Below, piece after piece: positions 33,939-42,966 of a DNA stretch of 64,000 bases; positions within the stretch are counted from its first letter, which is position 1, and every line of letters starts with the position of its first letter. The notes beneath the pieces were generated by a model. It was given only the letters and a program-made list of their open reading frames with translations, made no database searches and had not been told where the DNA came from. The DNA is taken from positions 1 through 64,000 of the IMG/VR virus record IMGVR_UViG_3300010367_000050; one strand, given 5' to 3'. Source of the DNA: a virus. The position numbers and the translations under genes are program-made.

Positions 33939-35191
33939 TTGATTGATCCTGTCTCTGCGTCCACGCTGACAGTCCTGTCTTTGGACTTGGTGTTTGAAGG
34001 CAGCTGCTTGTTCAAGGGTTCCTTGTTCTTCTCGCCGGTCTTGGTGTTATTACCGTGACGGGCTAACTCAAACTGAGTTGTAAATCCGGATTCTTGTCCT
34101 ATGCGATGTTCCACGCAGCAAGTGTACCAATTTCCTGAATCGCGCTTGGCCAGGCCTCGCACGTGTACAATATCCCGAGCTTTGGCCGAAGGGATGCCCT
34201 CTGTATAAATAGTTAGCTCACCTTTCTTCTTGCGTTTCTTGGTAAGCTCTCCTGTTGCCATAGCAGCTGTGTTATTGCCGAAGTAGTCTGGAGTGGACAT
34301 CACGTTCCCGACATCAGGAGGAATTTGTGAGATGTCAGTCTTGGATAATTCTGTCCATTTCAGAGCACCAGACTTGTAATTCTTGCCTTGAGCAGTTGTA
34401 GGGCTGGGCGAAGTTAGCCACGAATGTCCGTCCTCCCCGGAGATAGCCAAGGCCCTCGTGTCTCCTGATCCTTGACCTTTCACCACTTCCTTGGTGTATG
34501 GATTGATGCTTATGGCAGTAGTGGCGTTGTCGCCAAGAGACTTCTTGGCGTCCACATTCACAGTGGCAGTAAGTATGTTGCTATCCTCGCCCTGGCCAAA
34601 CACAAGTTCCAATCTTGGCACGGCTCCATAGTCTCGACGAGCAAACACAATAGTGTCATTTTCAAAGGATAGCTGATATCCAAACCTATCTGCTAACACC
34701 CGGAGAACTTGTCTATCGCTCCAGTTGGCGTGGGAGAAGGCTGGAACACGTTCAGAGCCTCCTGAGATGCTACTGTTCAATCCATTGCGAGCAGCAATCT
34801 CAGACACGATGTTGCGCAAAGAGGTTTCGCCATAGCTCTTTTGTGCTCTACGCGCTGCCAAAGTAGCTGACTTGGTGGTCGCCTTGATATGGCTGTAGAT
34901 ACCATCCATGGAGTAATGAGTGGATGGCTTCATGATTACATATCCAGAGCGTTCAGCGCTGAGGTCACCTCCGGTGTACCCCCATTTGATTCCAAGAATT
35001 CCTCCCACCTTGATGATAGCAGAATCGGCAATCTTGAATTTGGAGTCTTCACAAATCAGGGTAACCTCATTGTCACCTTCGTCTTCATCACGCACGTGTA
35101 CCTCTTCCAACTGTAAATCTGCTGGAAGAAAAAGGTGCCCGTCAATAGTGACGAACACCTCGACTCCTGAGAAACCTTTATATGTTGGCAT
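33935..35191 (-). CDS. gpD/gp27-like baseplate hub protein
   Basis: 418 aa. P2 gpD-like late control/hub protein: the FSHANWSDRQVLRVLADRFGYQLSF helix with Y-x-L-x-F, followed by the VRGLAKRDSGNWYTCCVEHRI barrel strands, as in gp27-family hubs. It forms the ring above the spike. Pairing with the spike gene (ATGA overlap) and LysM-like gene is standard. Confidence 0.85.
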   Translation of the reverse strand: MPTYKGFSGVEVFVTIDGHLFLPADLQLEEVHVRDEDEGDNEVTLICEDSKFKIADSAIIKVGGILGIKWGYTGGDLSAERSGYVIMKPSTHYSMDGIYSHIKATTKSATLAARRAQKSYGETSLRNIVSEIAARNGLNSSISGGSERVPAFSHANWSDRQVLRVLADRFGYQLSFENDTIVFARRDYGAVPRLELVFGQGEDSNILTATVNVDAKKSLGDNATTAISINPYTKEVVKGQGSGDTRALAISGEDGHSWLTSPSPTTAQGKNYKSGALKWTELSKTDISQIPPDVGNVMSTPDYFGNNTAAMATGELTKKRKKKGELTIYTEGIPSAKARDIVHVRGLAKRDSGNWYTCCVEHRIGQESGFTTQFELARHGNNTKTGEKNKEPLNKQLPSNTKSKDRTVSVDAETGSIK

Positions 35192-35495
35192 CCAACACCT
35201 CCATCTCCACGGCTCGTTGGCTGGGGATGCGTAAGGTGACGCCTACAGGTAGAAACAAAGGATGGTCCAATAACTGTGAAGCGTTAGAGTCATAGATGAC
35301 CCACCACAATCTTACATCCTTGTAAAACTTGTAAGCAAGCACCGGCAGACGGTCACCTAGCTTAGTGACATACTGGATGTCATCCACGCGTTGCTGCTCC
35401 AACAGTGGAACCCGTGTGCTGAACTCCAGGCTTCCATTCACGTTCAAAAGTGGACACCGGCTCGGAAGCTCATAAACTGAAATGTTCAAACTCAT
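35178..35495 (-). CDS. LysM-like tail protein (gpX family)
   Basis: 105 aa. Core YVTKLGDRLPVLAYKFYKDVRLWWVIYDSN and LPVGVTLRIPS form a LysM-like fold, as in P2 gpX and related baseplate proteins. It starts at ATG 35495, overlapping the end of the preceding reading frame (ATGA), and its end overlaps the gpD-like start. Confidence 0.85.
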   Translation of the reverse strand: MSLNISVYELPSRCPLLNVNGSLEFSTRVPLLEQQRVDDIQYVTKLGDRLPVLAYKFYKDVRLWWVIYDSNASQLLDHPLFLPVGVTLRIPSQRAVEMEVLDANI

Positions 35496-35605
35496 TGAAT
35501 ACCTCCCAAGCCTGTATAAACTGTGTCGTCCTCAATCTCATCCAGCCGTAGTCTCACACGAGTCTCTTGTATGGACATACCATCAGCGTATGTAAAGATG
35601 GGCGG
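35492..35605 (-). CDS. in-frame continuation of the 35606 gene after TAA
   Basis: After the TAA at 35606-35608 the same frame stays open for 37 codons (PPIFTYADGMSIQETRVRLRL...) and ends in TGA overlapping the ATG of the next gene. The sequence is protein-like and resembles the C-terminus of baseplate/tube proteins (dG-x-x-x-x-x-r-v-x-L). It may be translated by readthrough of TAA, from ATG 35578 as a 28-aa peptide (no ribosome site seen), or represent a nonsense mutation or sequencing error. See the finding. Confidence 0.5.
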   Translation of the reverse strand, partial: PPIFTYADGMSIQETRVRLRLDEIEDDTVYTGLGGIQ

Positions 35606-35941
35606 TTAGTTGTCTACCTCCAGCAAAAGATAACGCTTGCCCACGTATTGAGAACCAATGTTGATGTAGAACGGGTGAGGCGCTCCTGTGTCTGATTGCG
35701 CCCGTAGCCAACTCTTTAGCAGAGCTACCTTGGAGTCTGTATCAGGTCCCAACAAGAAAATCTCAAGCTGTAACTCGCTGTCACCGCATCCTACCCACAA
35801 GTGATTGGATAACCTGCGGCCAATTACATCGCGCTTGGCAAAGTTTGTGCGTTGCCGCTCCTTTGTAACCGGCTCGAAGTCAAATTCAAACTTTGTAAGG
35901 TTGACAACATCAACGATGCTACCCCGCTTTCTGTCACTCAT
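35606..35941 (-). CDS. tail tube/baseplate connector protein, apparently shortened
   Basis: 111 aa. The arrangement ERQRTNFAKRDVIGRR ... LQLEIFLLG ... PHPFYINIGSQYVGKRYLLLEV fits the contractile-tail tube-terminating proteins that sit between tape measure and LysM gene (gpU/Cis-tube-like). The frame stops at TAA but carries on beyond it (35605-35492), so full length may be about 148 aa. Three-base gap to the tape-measure stop. Confidence 0.6.
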   Translation of the reverse strand: MSDRKRGSIVDVVNLTKFEFDFEPVTKERQRTNFAKRDVIGRRLSNHLWVGCGDSELQLEIFLLGPDTDSKVALLKSWLRAQSDTGAPHPFYINIGSQYVGKRYLLLEVDN

Positions 35942-35944
35942 GCT

Positions 35945-38302
35945 CTATCTCCCAGATGCAGTCTCACCCTGCTGATGAGTTGTAACCGCGTTACCCACCG
36001 CACGCCCGTCAAGCTTGACTGTGCTGTTGACTTGGATAGGCCGTCTGCTCATGTCTCGGGTAGCAGTAGCCAGCTGTTGAACATGCTGCTGTGTAATCGC
36101 GTGCTGCGAGTCTTGTCTATTCTGATTAGCTGATTGCGGTCCAATCAGAGCATCAGCGTGTTCACGCGGGAGAGTTCCTTGTGGAGTCAACAGAGTCATC
36201 GTCTCTCCGGCCATTGCTGCCCCAATGCCAGGGATGATCGATAAGGCTGCTCTGACAGCCACGCCCAGAGCTTCAAATTTGGAGATGATCCAGTCAATGG
36301 CTTTCTGAAACGTGTTGCTTATCCAAGATGTGAACTCTCCAAACCAAGACTTGAGCAACCCCCAGTTCTGAATAATGAGGATGGGCAGAGCAAACCACGG
36401 AGCTAACATCGTGATGGCTGTCTTAGCCGCCGTCCCAAGCCCGGTGAACCATCCAACAATCTCATTGCGGTATCGCAAGAACGCGATAATGCCTACAACT
36501 AGCGCAGCAATAGCGGCAATCACTAATCCAATCGGATTGGCAGTCATAGCCGCGTTCCACGCCCATTGTACGGCTGTGGCAATTCTGGCGGCTGCGGTGA
36601 AAGCAATGGTGACAGCGTTAGCGATTCCTACAGCTACAGCACCGGCTGCGGTAGCCACTCTCCATACAGCAATAGCCGCCGTCCAAGCTATCTGAGCGGC
36701 TGTCGCCACAATAACTCCAACACGGTAGGCGGCTACAGCAAAGATAAGGGCACCCATTGTGACCCCAAATGCTTTCCAAACGCCGGAGCCCATGCTGGTT
36801 CCGAGAAGTCCCAAAGTTTCAAGCAGACGCATTCCGGCCCATACCAATCCCCACAGAGGCGCGGTGACCCACAGAACTGCTGATGTTAGGTATCCCATCA
36901 CCTCGATAGCAATCTGGATACCTTCAACTAAGCCAGTAACAAACTTGTATGCTCTGTAGAAGATCATGAACAACTCTGTAACAATACCGGTCAACCCGTT
37001 CTTGGCTAAGGCATCGGCTGTTGAGCCTGACAATTGACCAATTCCATTCTTCATGGACATCACAAGCTGTACCATAGCTGTGCCTACAAGAATGGTCTTA
37101 TCCCAGAAGCTCTTCAGCACGTCACCAATTCCAAGGAAATTGTTCTTGACGGCTACATAGATCAATCCTGCTGCTACCAAGAACCAACCCACGGGTCCGG
37201 AGAGCGCGAGTAGGCTCTGGCCTAGAGCAGCTACCTGTTGCGCTCCCATGACGAACTGAACGAACTTCCATACGCCCAGCAGAATAAGTGTCGCGCCTGC
37301 TGCGTTGAGAACTGCTCCAGTCAAAGCTATCACAGCTATAGCCAACTTAGTAAAACCAGGATGCTGTTGGGCTAGTGTCATAAACCAGATAGCCAGCCGC
37401 CCGATGGGAGCTAGCAGAGCCGTTGCGCCTTTGAGAACCCACGCCAGTCCATCACCTACCGCCTTTGCGAATGGGATTACCACAGATGGGTCGAACACGT
37501 CCAGTACAGCCTGTAGAATCTGCTTGATCTGGGGTTTGATGCGGTCACCGATCTGAGCCCCAAGAATGATCAACTGATCCTGAACGTTGGACCACATACC
37601 AGGGATAGTGCCCATGTACATCTTCATGCCACCGGCAAACTTGGCTTCAATAACCTTGTTGACTGCGGCCAAGAATTTCTCTGGGTCAGCACCCTTGACG
37701 GTTCTGTGAGTCTTGGGGTCAATTGGGCCTCCAGCTTCCTGAATATCCTGGTAGCTAATGCCACGTACCTGCATAAACCGCATGGCCTGTGCGTAGGCTC
37801 CGGTGCGGACCTTACCAAGGATCATGGCAGCATAGTCAATGGGCATCTGCATCATCGAGGCCCATTCTCCGGCGGTCTGAAGTTCCTTCATGACTCGTTG
37901 AGACGTAAAACCAAACGCCAATAGGTTCTTGGCGCCAGCCATGACCTGTGGAATAGTGAACGGGGTCTTCACAGCGAATGTCGTCAGCTGCTCAAACAGA
38001 TTGTCGCCCACAGTCGCGTCCCTAGCCATCAACCTGATCTGATTACGCAATATTTCCAAGTCATTTGACGACTTGAGGGACACCTTACCGATGCCCCCCA
38101 AGAACGCCATGAGTCCAGTACCAAGGAACATAAGGCTGCTTCCGGCTCCCATCAACTTCCAACCATTGTTGATCTGATTCTGGTTGTTGATGATAGCATT
38201 GGTGAGGTTCTTGGATGAACTCACAATGGCCTGGCTAGGGGCAGAGAACATGTTGCGTAGTTGTACCGTCACTCCCATTCCCAGCATATCTGTCAAAGCC
38301 AT
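35945..38302 (-). CDS. tape measure protein
   Basis: Sets tail length. 785 aa with long Ala-rich hydrophobic segments in the second half (VIVATAAQIAWTAAIAVWRVA and on) and a helical N-terminal half with SSNDLEILRNQIRLMA, and ends in a Gln-rich tail. Start is ATG 38302 rather than GTG 38305: GGAGG lies six bases upstream of ATG. It overlaps the chaperone frameshift product by TGATG. Confidence 0.9.
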   Translation of the reverse strand: MALTDMLGMGVTVQLRNMFSAPSQAIVSSSKNLTNAIINNQNQINNGWKLMGAGSSLMFLGTGLMAFLGGIGKVSLKSSNDLEILRNQIRLMARDATVGDNLFEQLTTFAVKTPFTIPQVMAGAKNLLAFGFTSQRVMKELQTAGEWASMMQMPIDYAAMILGKVRTGAYAQAMRFMQVRGISYQDIQEAGGPIDPKTHRTVKGADPEKFLAAVNKVIEAKFAGGMKMYMGTIPGMWSNVQDQLIILGAQIGDRIKPQIKQILQAVLDVFDPSVVIPFAKAVGDGLAWVLKGATALLAPIGRLAIWFMTLAQQHPGFTKLAIAVIALTGAVLNAAGATLILLGVWKFVQFVMGAQQVAALGQSLLALSGPVGWFLVAAGLIYVAVKNNFLGIGDVLKSFWDKTILVGTAMVQLVMSMKNGIGQLSGSTADALAKNGLTGIVTELFMIFYRAYKFVTGLVEGIQIAIEVMGYLTSAVLWVTAPLWGLVWAGMRLLETLGLLGTSMGSGVWKAFGVTMGALIFAVAAYRVGVIVATAAQIAWTAAIAVWRVATAAGAVAVGIANAVTIAFTAAARIATAVQWAWNAAMTANPIGLVIAAIAALVVGIIAFLRYRNEIVGWFTGLGTAAKTAITMLAPWFALPILIIQNWGLLKSWFGEFTSWISNTFQKAIDWIISKFEALGVAVRAALSIIPGIGAAMAGETMTLLTPQGTLPREHADALIGPQSANQNRQDSQHAITQQHVQQLATATRDMSRRPIQVNSTVKLDGRAVGNAVTTHQQGETASGR

Positions 38303-38474
38303 CACTTACCTCCGGATGCAACTGATTCCTCGTACTCCAACTGCTTTTTGTGAATGTGTAGCAAGATTGCTCGTTCCGTTACTGTAAGCTCAAGAAAGTC
38401 ATTCCAACCCAACGGGGCTCCACCTTTGGCAAGAAAATACCAATCGGCTAGTAGTCCATGTTGGGGGTTATAAA
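38302..38474 (-). CDS. -1 frameshift extension of tail assembly chaperone
   Basis: After the gene at 38448 a -1 frame is open to the tape-measure start, encoding about 57 residues (DWYFLAKGGAPLGWNDFLEL, then TERAILLHIHKKQLEYEESV). There is no ATG, but slippery A AAT TTT (38478-38472) is placed in the zero frame and would give a ~297-aa fusion, the typical G/GT organisation ahead of tape-measure genes. An alternative TTG start after GGTGGAG is possible. The stop TGA overlaps the tape-measure ATG. Confidence 0.65.
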
Positions 38475-39197
38475 ATTTGGCTGCTCAATCAGGTTGAACA
38501 CGACTTCAGCACCGCAACTTGGGCAAGGCAGTTTCACCGTGGAGTCAAGCTCGCCTTCATTGGCACGGACCTGCTTGCGAAGTTCATTCAAGTACTTCTC
38601 TTGCATCTTGCCGAGTTCCAGCGGAACCCAGGTTTCTTCCACTTTGACATGGACGCTGCGAAGGGACAAGTCAGTTAGGCTGTCCGCATTCTGGCGCATA
38701 CGCAGGATACGCATCTCATCGTTTCCATCAAGCGGTTTGAACTTCATCTTCATCCCAAGCACGTCAATCTCGATGATCCGGGAATCCCCATTCGGGTAAG
38801 GGCGAACTTGGAACGCTGTGGGGTCGTTGAGATCCACTTCCCAATCATTGCGAACCTTGCACTGTGGGCACTCAGTGGCAAACTCGAATGAGTCCCCAAT
38901 ACTGTGTCGCCGAATCTGGAACAACAGGGTGGTGCGGTCTCCCGACAGCATGTCGAGAACAAATTGTAACCGCTTGTTGTCATCGGCAGGCAGGGCGTCT
39001 TCACCCACCGTCTCAGTGCAGTTAGCCAGGAGTTCCTGAATCGCCATACCGTTCATGAGCTTGGAGCGATTCATGAAATTCCGCTGGTCCGCGCCGGTCA
39101 TCTCCCGCACAGTAGCTTTCTTGCCGCTTGGAAGGGTTACGTCAACCGGAGCACGATTGCCGTACAATGCTGCTAAGATTTCGTTCTGTTCTGTCAT
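38448..39197 (-). CDS. tail assembly chaperone with zinc ribbons
   Basis: 249 aa, zero-frame product. It has two CxxC pairs (CPQCKVRNDW, CPSCGAEVVF), found in T4 gp26-like baseplate-hub proteins and in myovirus tail chaperones. Position before the tape measure and the -1 frameshift at its 3' end argue for a chaperone of tape-measure assembly. Start ATG 39197; a terminator lies upstream. Confidence 0.75.
   Translation of the reverse strand: MTEQNEILAALYGNRAPVDVTLPSGKKATVREMTGADQRNFMNRSKLMNGMAIQELLANCTETVGEDALPADDNKRLQFVLDMLSGDRTTLLFQIRRHSIGDSFEFATECPQCKVRNDWEVDLNDPTAFQVRPYPNGDSRIIEIDVLGMKMKFKPLDGNDEMRILRMRQNADSLTDLSLRSVHVKVEETWVPLELGKMQEKYLNELRKQVRANEGELDSTVKLPCPSCGAEVVFNLIEQPNFITPNMDY
38472..38478 (-). 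promoter_or_regulatory. -1 ribosomal frameshift slippery site
   Basis: Heptamer A AAT TTT, of the X XXY YYZ type, spans codons CCA|AAT|TTT near the end of the chaperone gene. The zero frame ends eight codons later in TAG; the -1 frame stays open. Stem-loop downstream not evaluated. Confidence 0.6.
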
Positions 39198-39215
39198 GTA
39201 TTCCTCGCAAAAAGT

Positions 39216-39243
39216 AAGGGTCAGGATGGTTGTCCTGACCCTT
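39216..39243 (-). terminator. rho-independent terminator
   Basis: Eleven-base stem AAGGGTCAGGA/TCCTGACCCTT with a six-base loop; on the minus strand TTACTTTTTG follows. It lies after the tube gene, lowering transcription into the chaperone gene. Confidence 0.85.
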
Positions 39244-39269
39244 TTGTAATGTGAGGATTGAAATCAGCA

Positions 39270-39806
39270 CTAGGAAAGAACGACGGTGCTCCCGATGTTC
39301 ATGCCATTCGAGCTAACCCCGCCACTGACTTGAACCGAGCCAGACGTGGGAATGTAGCGGTCCACGTTGAACTTCAGCTTGTCGATGGCGTTACCCTCAC
39401 CAAGCTTGTCGAGGTCAGCCAGATCGATATCAGCCGGATAAACTCCCCAGAGTTCATGGCGCTCCACAATCGTGACACCATCAGCAGAGTACTCCACGAT
39501 TGAGATGTTCTTCTTGTAAATCTCCGGAGTTGCCATGGCGCCGGATTGAAGATTGACGATGAGAGCAAGCCAATCCTTCCACCAGACAGCTGCTGACTCC
39601 GAGGGTTTGAGGGTTTCCATCTCAAGCTGCCCGAAGTTGACGCGGGAAGCTGTGTTGACGGTGAAGGGGCCATCGCCATGCTTGGCGGAGGCGACTTCAA
39701 ACTTGGGAAGCTTGACCTTCTGCGCATAAGCAGTATCAAGTCCTTCCACTTCCACCGCAAAGCGGTAGACTTTGCGCGGATTGATTTGACGTCCAATTGC
39801 TGCCAT
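39270..39806 (-). CDS. tail tube protein
   Basis: 178 aa, gp19-like tube family. It has QINPRKVYRFAVEVEGLDTAYAQKVKLPKFE and ends with LKFNVDRYIPTSGSVQVSGG. The order sheath-tube-chaperone-tape measure is standard for contractile tails. Likely highly expressed; a terminator follows. Confidence 0.85.
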   Translation of the reverse strand: MAAIGRQINPRKVYRFAVEVEGLDTAYAQKVKLPKFEVASAKHGDGPFTVNTASRVNFGQLEMETLKPSESAAVWWKDWLALIVNLQSGAMATPEIYKKNISIVEYSADGVTIVERHELWGVYPADIDLADLDKLGEGNAIDKLKFNVDRYIPTSGSVQVSGGVSSNGMNIGSTVVLS

Positions 39807-39833
39807 TTTACAGTATCTCCTTAGTGGACTTGT

Positions 39834-41321
39834 TTACTGCTCGCTCACAGAAGCCTGGAACAGGCTCTGAAGGTTGTTGACCTGGATGGTGAACAGAATA
39901 TTGCGGATGTAGCCGATGGGGGTGAACGCGATGAGCGTCTTGTAGGTTCCCACGGCCAGATCATCAGGCTGGTTGTACTGGGCGTCAGTCACAACCGAAG
40001 CTTCCTGATCACCAATATAGCTCCATCCCGAATAGATGGCGCGGTTGGCTTCGTAGTTCTGAAGGATTGGAAGTGCCTTCAGGTACGCTTTCCGCCAGCT
40101 GACCGGGTCCATCGGGTCAAACAGGATGCTCTTGAACAGTGGAGTCAGCTTGCGGTTCATGTCCACCAACAGGCGACGGACATGAATTTGATTGAAGGCT
40201 GATCCATTGGTGTCCTTCAGGAAAGTGTCAGCACCCCAGACACACGCTCCAAAGTCAGGGTCATTGCCGACAATGTTGATACCCAGAGTGGAAAGGTTAT
40301 CAGCATCGTCAACGTTGGCCGGAGAAAGCAGGTTGTTTGCAAAGCTCTTGATGTTGGGAATCACCCCACGAGTTCCGCCTGCCGGCGCACGGTAGATGTT
40401 GCCAGACAGAGTATCGCTGTAGGACCACACTGCTGCGACATCCAGCAGGCAAGGGCCAGCTACGTCTGCTTGATCTTCCACGCTGAACGCCGTTGTTAGC
40501 GAACTGCGGTATCCAGCAAGGTAGCTGGAGTTGAAGTTGAGTCCGGCAGCAAAGGTGGTAGCCTGGGCTGCGGACGAAGCCGGGTCAACCTCGAACAAGC
40601 CGATCACGTCACCACGACCCTCAGCGTAAGCCTTCAGGTTCTGAATGTGGGTTGAGGTGTAGATGCCCATGGCAAACACCGAGGTCAAGCCGACAACGTC
40701 ATCGAACTTGGTTAGCAAGTTGTTGATGGCAGTTGCCTTCGCGGTGTCATCAGCAAATGCTCCATCGGTTCCGGTTGCGAGATACACCGGGACGCCGGCA
40801 GTGGCAGGGGGCTCCGTATAGCCAGCTGTGGTGGTGATTACGATGCGCTGAGATTTGGCGTTCACCGTGGCAATAAGGTTATCTAAGCTGGTGCCCGTGA
40901 AGGTCTCCTCCAGCGAAGGGTTGGTGGGATACCGGACAATCAGCTTGTTCACGCCGCTGGCAACCGGGAAGTATTCAATCCCCAGCTTGGCGTTGGCCCA
41001 GCTTCCCAAATCCTTGGCAGTCACAGTGACCTTGGGGCCAACCCAGGTGTACAATGCCGCTGTTGCGCCGGTGGCGATGAGGCGAACGATGTAAAGTGTC
41101 GTACCGCGTACAAGTGCACGGCGAATCTGAGGATAGAATGGGGATTGAGTCCCATTCGCACCGAATAGTCGCTTGAACTGATCGACCGTGCTGACCTTAT
41201 ATGCCTTGTCAGCCTGGCCAAACAGAGTGGGGACGACGACACCATGGATTCCTGACAGGGACACTGCCGGAACCAGGGAGTTGTCTATCGTCAAAGATGA
41301 TGTTTTCGGAAGTCCTGCCAT
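39834..41321 (-). CDS. tail sheath protein
   Basis: 495 aa contractile sheath. N-terminal SLTIDNSLVPAVSLSGIHGVVVPT and FKRLFGANG, and the C-terminal IGYIRNILFTIQVNNLQSLFQASV, match sheath domains. Neighbouring tube gene supports the call. Confidence 0.9.
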   Translation of the reverse strand: MAGLPKTSSLTIDNSLVPAVSLSGIHGVVVPTLFGQADKAYKVSTVDQFKRLFGANGTQSPFYPQIRRALVRGTTLYIVRLIATGATAALYTWVGPKVTVTAKDLGSWANAKLGIEYFPVASGVNKLIVRYPTNPSLEETFTGTSLDNLIATVNAKSQRIVITTTAGYTEPPATAGVPVYLATGTDGAFADDTAKATAINNLLTKFDDVVGLTSVFAMGIYTSTHIQNLKAYAEGRGDVIGLFEVDPASSAAQATTFAAGLNFNSSYLAGYRSSLTTAFSVEDQADVAGPCLLDVAAVWSYSDTLSGNIYRAPAGGTRGVIPNIKSFANNLLSPANVDDADNLSTLGINIVGNDPDFGACVWGADTFLKDTNGSAFNQIHVRRLLVDMNRKLTPLFKSILFDPMDPVSWRKAYLKALPILQNYEANRAIYSGWSYIGDQEASVVTDAQYNQPDDLAVGTYKTLIAFTPIGYIRNILFTIQVNNLQSLFQASVSEQ

Positions 41322-41372
41322 GTTCCACTTCTCCTCTCACAGATATTGCTTCGTGGATTGTTAGAGTTGGCC

Positions 41373-41984
41373 TCAAGATTGAGGAGTGTATTCAAAATCA
41401 ACGTTGATTGTCTTGATCGCCGGAACAGTTTCGGTGGCTGTCGGAAAGTCAAAGACCTCAAAGCGGATATTGAAAATTCTGGAGTAAAACTCCTGATCGG
41501 GCTGGTCTCGGTTGATGTAGCCTGCGTAGTTGTAATTTACAAAGCTGCTTGTGAACCCTCCGACAGCATCTCCATTTCCGTCAGTGATAGTGGAATCCCA
41601 CACGTGCATAATTCCCCTGGGGGGGAACGTGTCGTGTACAATTTGTTGAAATTGGCGCATCCAGGTTACAGAATCCGTCTGAATCTCGATCTGATAAATG
41701 CGGTCATACGCCTTGGGCCAGTCTGACCTCACGTAGCTATCAACCTTGTTGTTCACTACAACAGGATCAAGAAACTGAGCTTTGGTACCGCCGCCATTGC
41801 CCGGATTGAATACATCAGTCACCTGCATAACGCTGAATACCGCGTGCTGGTTCTTCAAGTCGGCTTTGGTCACCATGCTGTTCAGAACTGGCTTATCGAT
41901 GTTCTTGGCAGCGAGAGCTTGCTTCAACTTCTGTTGAATACTCCGTTCGATCTCTGTGTAGCAGTCCAGTAGTTCAGGCATCAT
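41373..41984 (-). CDS. neck/tail completion protein, unknown
   Basis: 203 aa. The order upstream of the sheath fits a tail terminator. It has a helical N-terminus (IERSIQQKLKQALAAKN) and beta-rich body ending VDFEYTPQS. Family not assigned. ATGA overlap with the gene at 41981. Confidence 0.55.
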   Translation of the reverse strand: MMPELLDCYTEIERSIQQKLKQALAAKNIDKPVLNSMVTKADLKNQHAVFSVMQVTDVFNPGNGGGTKAQFLDPVVVNNKVDSYVRSDWPKAYDRIYQIEIQTDSVTWMRQFQQIVHDTFPPRGIMHVWDSTITDGNGDAVGGFTSSFVNYNYAGYINRDQPDQEFYSRIFNIRFEVFDFPTATETVPAIKTINVDFEYTPQS

Positions 41985-42526
41985 CTTTCTCCTAAAGGCT
42001 TTCCAGTAGCCATCGCTTTGATATCCTGCGTGGCCCAGTACACAGCTGTCCCAATTCGGCTTTGGTTCACGCGCTTGTTATGCTCGTTCAGAGGTCTCCA
42101 GAGGGGTCTCGGAGGAATCTTGACATTGAACTCCTCCCAGCCATACTCCAACAGTTCAGCAATGTTGTACAAGGGAATGTCGTTCTTGTTCATGGGACCC
42201 TCAGTACGCATCAAACCGACAGTACCAGTGATTACAGACCCTTCGTCTGCTACTTGGTTGGTTATGGCCTGTAAATACGTGGAGGTCATTATGTAAATCT
42301 GCTCAGAGTAACCCTTGTGTTTTTTCCACTCTACATACCATTCCTGGAGAGCAGTCCAGCTGGTTCCGTCAGCGGCAACCTGATTCTGGATGGATAGGAC
42401 AGCATCGCGCTCCATAGCCTGTACGATCTGCTGTACGGCTCTGATCAAACGTGCTTTGATCTTTGGCTCCAGTTGCTGGAGTAATGGGAGATTGTTATTG
42501 TCAATGGTGAGTTCAACTGTGTACAC
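41981..42526 (-). CDS. neck protein (HK97 gp10 / P2 gpS-like)
   Basis: 181 aa. Long N-terminal helix (LLQQLEPKIKARLIRAVQQIVQAM) then KIPPRPLWRPLNEHNKRV, which resembles the HK97 gp10-type 'R-P-F-l-x-x-A' motif of tail-completion proteins. Position between portal-side and sheath genes fits. Confidence 0.55.
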   Translation of the reverse strand: MYTVELTIDNNNLPLLQQLEPKIKARLIRAVQQIVQAMERDAVLSIQNQVAADGTSWTALQEWYVEWKKHKGYSEQIYIMTSTYLQAITNQVADEGSVITGTVGLMRTEGPMNKNDIPLYNIAELLEYGWEEFNVKIPPRPLWRPLNEHNKRVNQSRIGTAVYWATQDIKAMATGKPLGER

Positions 42527-42527
42527 C

Positions 42528-42965
42528 TTACTCCACCCATTCCAATTCCACTTCCCACAAGAGCGTGCCTAGATCGCTGAACTGCGCAGAGGGTGTTGCC
42601 ATCCTGATCTCGTACTCTTTGCCAGCGTATGGGCCATCCGAGAAGAGGATGCAGTCAGCTTCGCTGTCAATGACAATGTTTTGCGCGTCCAGGTCGGCTT
42701 TCCAGAAGTACAGGCGCCAAGTTTCCTGGCCTCGCTGACCCATATCTGATTTTGCTACGTTCTTGTACCTACCCGATTCACCAACGCTATACTCGAAAAG
42801 CGCGACGAGAGGTTTATCAGAGGTAGTTGAGACAGGATGTTCGCCATACGTATCGACTCCGGTAACCCGCTTTCGCAGGACGACGTTCTGCTTGAAGAAC
42901 GTATCTCTGACGTCCTTGAGGGCACTAAACACAGTTTGGAGGTCATCTGTAGACAAGAGGTCCAT
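42528..42965 (-). CDS. head-tail joining protein candidate
   Basis: 145 aa, beta-rich, with VVLRKRVTGVDTYGEHPVS and a GKEYEIRMATPSAQF region like phage head-closure proteins (barrel with 'Y-x-V-x-x-P'). Exact family not identified. Confidence 0.55.
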   Translation of the reverse strand: MDLLSTDDLQTVFSALKDVRDTFFKQNVVLRKRVTGVDTYGEHPVSTTSDKPLVALFEYSVGESGRYKNVAKSDMGQRGQETWRLYFWKADLDAQNIVIDSEADCILFSDGPYAGKEYEIRMATPSAQFSDLGTLLWEVELEWVE

Positions 42966-42966
42966 G

